From: Agapanthus africanus
Taxonomy: Eukaryota > Streptophyta > Magnoliopsida > Asparagales > Amaryllidaceae
Reading direction: 5' to 3'
NCBI GenBank assembly: GCA_030015575.1
Contig: JASDDO010000006.1
Location: forward strand, 321,828,361 to 321,892,360
Length of the DNA: 64,000 nucleotides
The notes below the pieces were generated by a model. The model did no database searches. It had not been told where the DNA came from and saw only the letters and a program-made list of their open reading frames with translations. Position 1 is the stretch's first letter. Every line of letters starts with the position of its first letter. The position numbers and the translations under genes are program-made. Of the stretch, positions 59,013-64,000 are shown in pieces.

Positions 59013-60351
59013 TATGTTTCTATGTGTTTTAGACTTGGAGTCTTGGGGCCTTTATATAGTGCCAATTGATTTGTTAAATCAGTTAAAGAGATCTTTCTCT
59101 GAGTGATTTAGGGATTTTTCCCTACCGTTGGATCTTTAATCCAAGGGCTCCTGTTTTACAGAAGAGAATCTTATTGTTTTAATAAGATCAGAAAGATCTT
59201 TTCAGAATTTTTCTGTTTTAAATGCTGTCACAGCTGGCGCAAGCGCATTTGCGCTGACACGTGTCGCGCAGCGCAGAGCGCAGCGCAACTGCGCTGACAC
59301 GTGTCGCGCAGCGCAGAGCGCAAGTGGCCTGAAGCGTTGCTTCCTTTATTAAAATTTGAATTTTAAACAGAGCCATGCTCTGATTGGGTGCGCTGGCGTG
59401 TCTGATTTTGACACGTGGCGCAATGCGCCCAGCGCAAGGAATCTGAAGCGTTGCTTCAATTTTTGAATTTTTGAAATTCAAACAGAGTTTTGTTCTGATT
59501 AGGGAAACAAATGCCCCCCCACCGTTGCGCTCACGTGGCGCACACGTAAGTGCAACGGTAGCAAGATCCCAACCGTCGGATCAACTCAGGAGTTGAAGGG
59601 GCGCCAAGCGCTTATAAATAGGACCCTTGACCCTTCACAGATGATCACCATCTTCAAGAATTTTTAATTTTCAGAGCCTTGCTCTTGCTTTTAAGAACTT
59701 CAGAGTCTTGCTCTCGTTTTTCAAGAACTTCAGAGTTCAAACTCTAGAAAAATCTTAGGTAAAATTTAACTTAACTTAAATTAAATTAAATTAATTTTAA
59801 TTAACAGAGCCTTACTCTCATAGATCTTTGATCTAAAGAAAACCCTTCTGGGGTTTCACCAACAGAGCCTTGCTCTCAAAAATCCATAGATCGAAAGAGA
59901 TCTTGTTTCAGAGTTTTTAACCCATGAACAAAGCTTTGCTCATGGACCAAATGTAGATCTTTTTGATCTAAAAATGAAGAACTCTTAAGAGTTTTCATGG
60001 ATCTTTTAAGATTTCAAAATTTTTTAATTTTTTAATTTTTAAGAATTAATTTTCCTTTTGATGGATATTTCCATCATCACAGAATTAGGCTCTTTTAAGC
60101 AATTTTATTCTCTTGAGACCAGGTTTGACAAGTGTCACTCTGTGACAGAGCTTTGCACTGAAAGAGGAGATTTTCTCCTTATCTCTTGGGATTTCTCATT
60201 AATGAGAATATTCTTTTGGGGATCTATTCATTAATTGACAGTCTCATCCAATGATGGGGTTGTCTTATTAACTGATGAATTGTCATCTAGATTTTGTGGG
60301 TCCCCCTTTGGTCCCTTATCTACTGCATTGCAGTATGGTATAAATTTTAAA
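59013..60351 (+). repeat. Block X-B, right part: promoter and 5' UTR region before the PMD gene
   Basis: Continues X-B after Ang-2. 59220-59580 is GC-rich with CACGTG at 59258, 59298, 59412 and 59532, and an 8-bp stem ACCGTTGC/GCAACGGT (59521-59559). A TATA box follows at 59612. From 59640 on the sequence is a likely 5' UTR full of hairpins: AGAGC-ctt-GCTCT 59673-59685, TAGATC-ttt-GATCTA 59821-59835, a near-palindrome CCATGA...TCATGG 59932-59955, and a perfect 16-bp palindrome TTCTCATTAATGAGAA at 60193-60208. Confidence 0.6.
59612..59619 (+). promoter_or_regulatory. TATA box upstream of the PMD gene
   Basis: TTATAAAT in gcgcttataaataggacc, about 75 bp downstream of the last CACGTG box and about 740 bp upstream of the first in-frame ATG of the PMD gene. 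Confidence 0.6.
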
Positions 60352-63300
60352 ATGCCAAGCGTTGGAATTACAACACTAACGGCTGATTTTTGTCCCTCAG
60401 CAGGAAACATATCTGCTGATTTGTCTTTTCCGTTCGTTCGCTCAGAGGAAGGATTTCCTGAGGCGCCGGTAGACCGGGAGGTATTCGCTCTGATTAAGGA
60501 TCATGACCCTGAGCACAAGAACCTTCACCTGTGGGGTAGGTGGTATAATGAGATCATCAAGGGTCGCCGAAGCTTCGGTTCCGCGACGCCGTCTGGGCCC
60601 ATCTCGTCAATCCCCTATGCGGATGAACCCCCGGTGAAGTATGCCGTGGAGGTCAAGAACTGGAATTCGGAGGATCTTCTCCAGCCTTCGATCGCTGCCA
60701 TTTTCGTGCAGCCGCCGCCGGCCGTGGACATCTTGGGGCGGCACATATGTCAGGGTGAAGCACGCCCTTAGGGACAGGCTTACAATATTGGATTGACCCC
60801 GCGACAACCGGCCGGATATCTGCAGTGGGCCAGATATATCCTATCAGCGAAGAGGACGCATTTGATGAAGATCGGTCTGTACTCCGCAATCTATGTCTCA
60901 ATGTTTGAGTACCCCGCTCCTCCAACGTGGTGGGTTAAGGCCTTCATCGAACAATGGAACATCCCCACCCACATCTTCCTTATGACGGACAGGGAAGTCT
61001 CCATCTCCCTGGAAGAGTTCGTTGAGATCTCGGGCTTGCCGGTGAGGGGGGAGCATTACGAGGAACTGCTTCCTCCTGACGAGATCGTCTTCGCCACCAA
61101 GCCGCTGGTATTTGATTTGACGCCGGAGAATGCTATTCAGCACCAGTTTCCGGGCTTGGTGAAGGTGCTGAACATATACGAAGGTCTCTATCTGGAATCA
61201 GGAGTCCGGGGAGTCAGTTTCGCAGATTTTATCGCCGGCTTCCTTCGATCGGAGATTCTATCGGAGCGGAGTGAAAAGCTCGCCAAGCTCGATGGCCCTT
61301 TCGGCTTCGGCTTAGATCGTCGACCAGTATCGGAAGACGATCAAAAGGATTTCTATCTCCCCGATGCCGCCATCATGCCCTTATCAGAAATCGCCGACCC
61401 GGGCATTGATGAGGAGACCTTCTTTTTGGGGTTTATGGGATTGTGTCTGTGCAGCTTCGCGCTCCCCATGCACCCTCACTACATGCGGCCGTCCGTTTTC
61501 TACCCAGCGCATCGGATGGTGGCTGGTCTGCAGTTGTCAATAGGAATCGCCGGGTTGGCTCACCTATATAATGGACTTAGCGTGGCGGCGGACGCTAATG
61601 AACCTGGGGTGCAGCCTGCCAATTTCCCTATGCACTATTTCACCTCGTGGATGGAAATGCATGTGTACGGGGTATTCGGCGTCCATAAGAGCCCTTCGTT
61701 TTTTGAGAAGTGCAGACTCCTAAGAGTCATGCGGCTGATCGGTGCCTGGATTGTGAATCCGCCTCCGCGGGAGGCTAGGGGGTTGCTCCTTCGTCCACAA
61801 CTAGTCGGAGCGAGGATTTCTTTCATGGATAAAGTCATAACTATCGGCTCAGAAACCTCCAAGGCGGGTAGCGGTGCTGCGTGACGGCTTCAAGGACGGG
61901 GCCTCCGTACTGAAAGCCTGGGAGATTCTTCACCTCTATTCCATCCGGCCGGGCTTCCTGGTGTTCAGGCAGAACGAGATGGCGCTCTTCATGAGGTACA
62001 ACCCCCACCGGTTCGCCCAACAATTAAGCTATAACCAGGGGGTCCCACTGGAGGCATTTTTAGAGGAGCCCGCGGCCAGTATGGAGGGGATACGGAGCGC
62101 GATGCACCATTTTATGCGGCTGAATACGGACTCCTACTTCTTTATCAGCGAGCCGAGCTGCGTCCCCCGGGTCCTCCACGTGTACGTGGCTTGGTACGCG
62201 CACGCAGTGGGTCCAGTTATCCGTGAGGAGAAGCGCATGTTGGTTGACCGCAAGGGTGCGCCTCCCGGCAGCGACCACAAGGCTCCCCTGAAGCCAAGGA
62301 CCCCGGTCGTTCCTCCATTGAAAGATGCTGGAGCTGGACCACCGCGCGTGTTGAGCCCCCCGCACGAATTACCTCGTGCTACTGCGGATGTGTCACCAGC
62401 GCCCCGTGCTCCAGTGGAGACAGTAAATGTGGTTTCGCCGGAGTCCGGCATGGGCGCGGATATCGGGACCCGTCGCCGTAAGGTGCCCGCTAAGCGTAAG
62501 ATGATTTTGGCGGCGACCGGGGCCCGCGCGCAAAAGAGAAAGAAGAAGTCCGTTCTTTCTCTGGATGCTATCCTCGGCTTAGAGCCTCAGGCCCCTCTCA
62601 CCGAAGACATAAGCGAGTACGGCAGCAACGAGGGCTTCTCGGTGGATCCAGCAGACACCGATCTGGCAGCCGCCATTGCGGCTTCTGAGCGAACAGCCAG
62701 ACTCGAAGCGTTGTTGGCTAAACTCGCTCAATTAGGTAATCATTAGTTGCATTTTTCGTCATTTCATCGCATTTTTATCATTATCTTTGACTAATGCTTC
62801 CTCCCTTTTTTTAACAGGTGTCACTACTGAAGAAGCCATCGCTGCCTCTCTAAAAACCTTCCAGGAGGAGGAAAGGAAACGCGATTTATCGGGCGCTGGT
62901 ACGTTTTGCCTCATTAAGTCTTTATTCTTTTTTTTTATGGCCAACCTAACCTCTTCCTTTGTCTCTTTGCAGGGGCTGCGCCAGCCGATGCGGGGACTCT
63001 CCCCGGGCCAGCTACAGAAGTCCCGGTCTCATCAGGGCCGCCGTGAGAGTCTCGACTCAAAAAGCCGATGAGGGATGCCTTGAAGGCTCTGGAGGCATCT
63101 ATGTACGCGGACGATGATGCCTCGATGAAGGAAGCTTCGAAGAGGTCCATCTTGACGGCTCGGGAGGAGAGGAAGTGGTTGAGGCGCGAGGTGAAGGAGC
63201 GCAGAGCTGCTTTGGCCGTAGGAGCGGGCCCAAGCACCGTTCCTCGTGCTGATACTCCTTCGGAAGAGCCCCCGGTCGCCTTATCTACCGCTCGCAGACA

Positions 63301-64000
63301 GGCGGCGCGCACAACTCGGGATGCTAACGATCAGTCCACTTCAGGTAATGTGTCTTTCAAGATTTTGGTGTAAGAATTGTAAACCTATCGGTTCTTATAT
63401 ATCTTATCCTGCAGGGCCAAGTCCAGCCGAAGGGGAGGCGGAAACCGTCGAGCCTAAAGGGACAGAGGAAGAGGTACCGGCTGAACCTGAGCTGACGGTA
63501 GGCGACGTCGCCGGGGTTGCTGGACCCGAGCTGGGGGCTGAGGAAACTGTGCCAGAGAAGGCTGTCGATGCCGAGCCCGAGGTAGCGGCGAATGAGACGG
63601 CTGCTATAACCGAGCCTGGGGCAGCAGCGGACGGAGCGCCTAAGACCGGCGACCCCATGGCGATGGCGGACGAGACAACAACGATCGCCGAGCCCGAAGG
63701 AGTAGCGGGTGAGACGGGCATGACTCCCAAGGACAAGCCAACCGCTCTTTCTTAAGAGTCTAGCAATGCTCCAATCATTGCTCTCCCCGTCTACAGTCCT
63801 CCGCCGTCTCCTGGCCTCGCGAGCACGACGACGGCCCCCGTAGAGTCTGGTGATGAGGCCACGGGAGGTGGACTCATGTCGATGGAGGAGAGAGACGCCT
63901 CCGTTTCGGCTGGCGGCTCATCAGGTAAATTTCGGGTTACTGTCCTTTTTTCTTTATCTTGCAATCCTTCTTGATAGGTTTATCTTTGTTTTTAACGCAG
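60352..64000 (+). pseudogene. Plant mobile domain (PMD) gene, multi-exon, broken, runs off right edge
   Basis: Exon 1 (60352-62735) encodes a PMD-like protein: LMKIGLYSAIYVSMFEYPAP, FIEQWNIPTHIF, ISLEEFVEISGLPV, LPMHPHYMRPSVFYPAHRM. A Pro-rich and basic region follows (PAKRKM, KRKKKS). PMD proteins occur as silencing factors (MAIN/MAIL family) and as passengers of Ty3/gypsy and MULE elements. Exons 62818-62898, 62973-63344 and 63415-63924 follow, with GT-AG introns of 70-82 bp. The last intron (63925-64000) ends exactly at the edge. All introns are phase 1 and all three inner exons are multiples of three. Breaks: TAG 60769, a frameshift near 61870, TGA 63044, TAA 63753. ATG at 60352 is the first in-frame start; an open frame reaches back to 60235. 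Confidence 0.75.

Noticed and set aside
59521-59606. Possible PBS at ggggcgccaagcg
   Set aside because: Only a 7-bp match to tRNA ends, lies upstream of a TATA box, and no LTR end adjoins it.

Overview
This is 64 kb of plant nuclear DNA, almost entirely nested LTR retrotransposons. An angiosperm, most likely a eudicot, is indicated by several things: Athila-, Angela- and Tekay-type elements, a plant mobile domain (PMD) gene with short GT-AG introns, and a fragment of a plastid ketoacyl-ACP synthase I gene. I cannot name the species. Nothing bacterial is present; no rRNA, tRNA or CRISPR was found, and nearly every long open frame belongs to a transposable element.

Layout. 1-3301: 5' end of an Athila-like Ty3/gypsy element on the minus strand (gag-region ORF, leader, tRNA-Asp-type PBS, LTR), running off the left edge. 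3302-6610: decayed minus-strand gag of a TAT-like gypsy element (Gyp-A). 6648-7228 and 17274-19560: a long non-coding block called X-A here, split by a complete Angela-type Copia element (Ang-1, 7229-17273, TSD GACGT). About 19562-32248: a truncated Angela element (Ang-3, leader, PBS and one LTR) whose LTR is split by a gypsy chromovirus of Tekay type (Tek-1, 23170-32004) that has lost reverse transcriptase and RNase H. 32249-32652: inverted LTR fragment of another gypsy family (Gyp-Y).

32653-41140 is AT-rich and the least TE-dense part. It has two MITE-like elements, a broken two-exon KASI-like gene start (35820-36368), a 1-kb element with 24-bp terminal inverted repeats, a Helitron-like element and a degenerate LTR-like repeat. 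41141-42041 is a plus-strand Gyp-Y LTR with a 45-bp tandem repeat. 42042-46685 is a second TAT-like unit (Gyp-B: LTR and broken gag). 46660-48665 and 59013-60351 are X-B, the second copy of X, split by another complete Angela element (Ang-2, 48671-59007, TSD CTCTG). X-B leads through a TATA box into a multi-exon PMD gene (60352 to beyond the right edge), now a pseudogene but with intact splice sites.

Most interesting signals. (1) The 5' leaders of Ang-1 and Ang-2 each carry three evenly spaced stem-loops with a shared 20-nt core but different arms; the arms stay complementary, which looks like a covarying RNA element. (2) Blocks X-A and X-B and the Gyp-B LTR are packed with short near-perfect hairpins, many of the form word-TTT-reverse complement, in stretches that have otherwise diverged. 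(3) X contains many CACGTG boxes. (4) A GC-rich palindrome recurs in the leaders or LTRs of unrelated element families. All homology statements are by eye.
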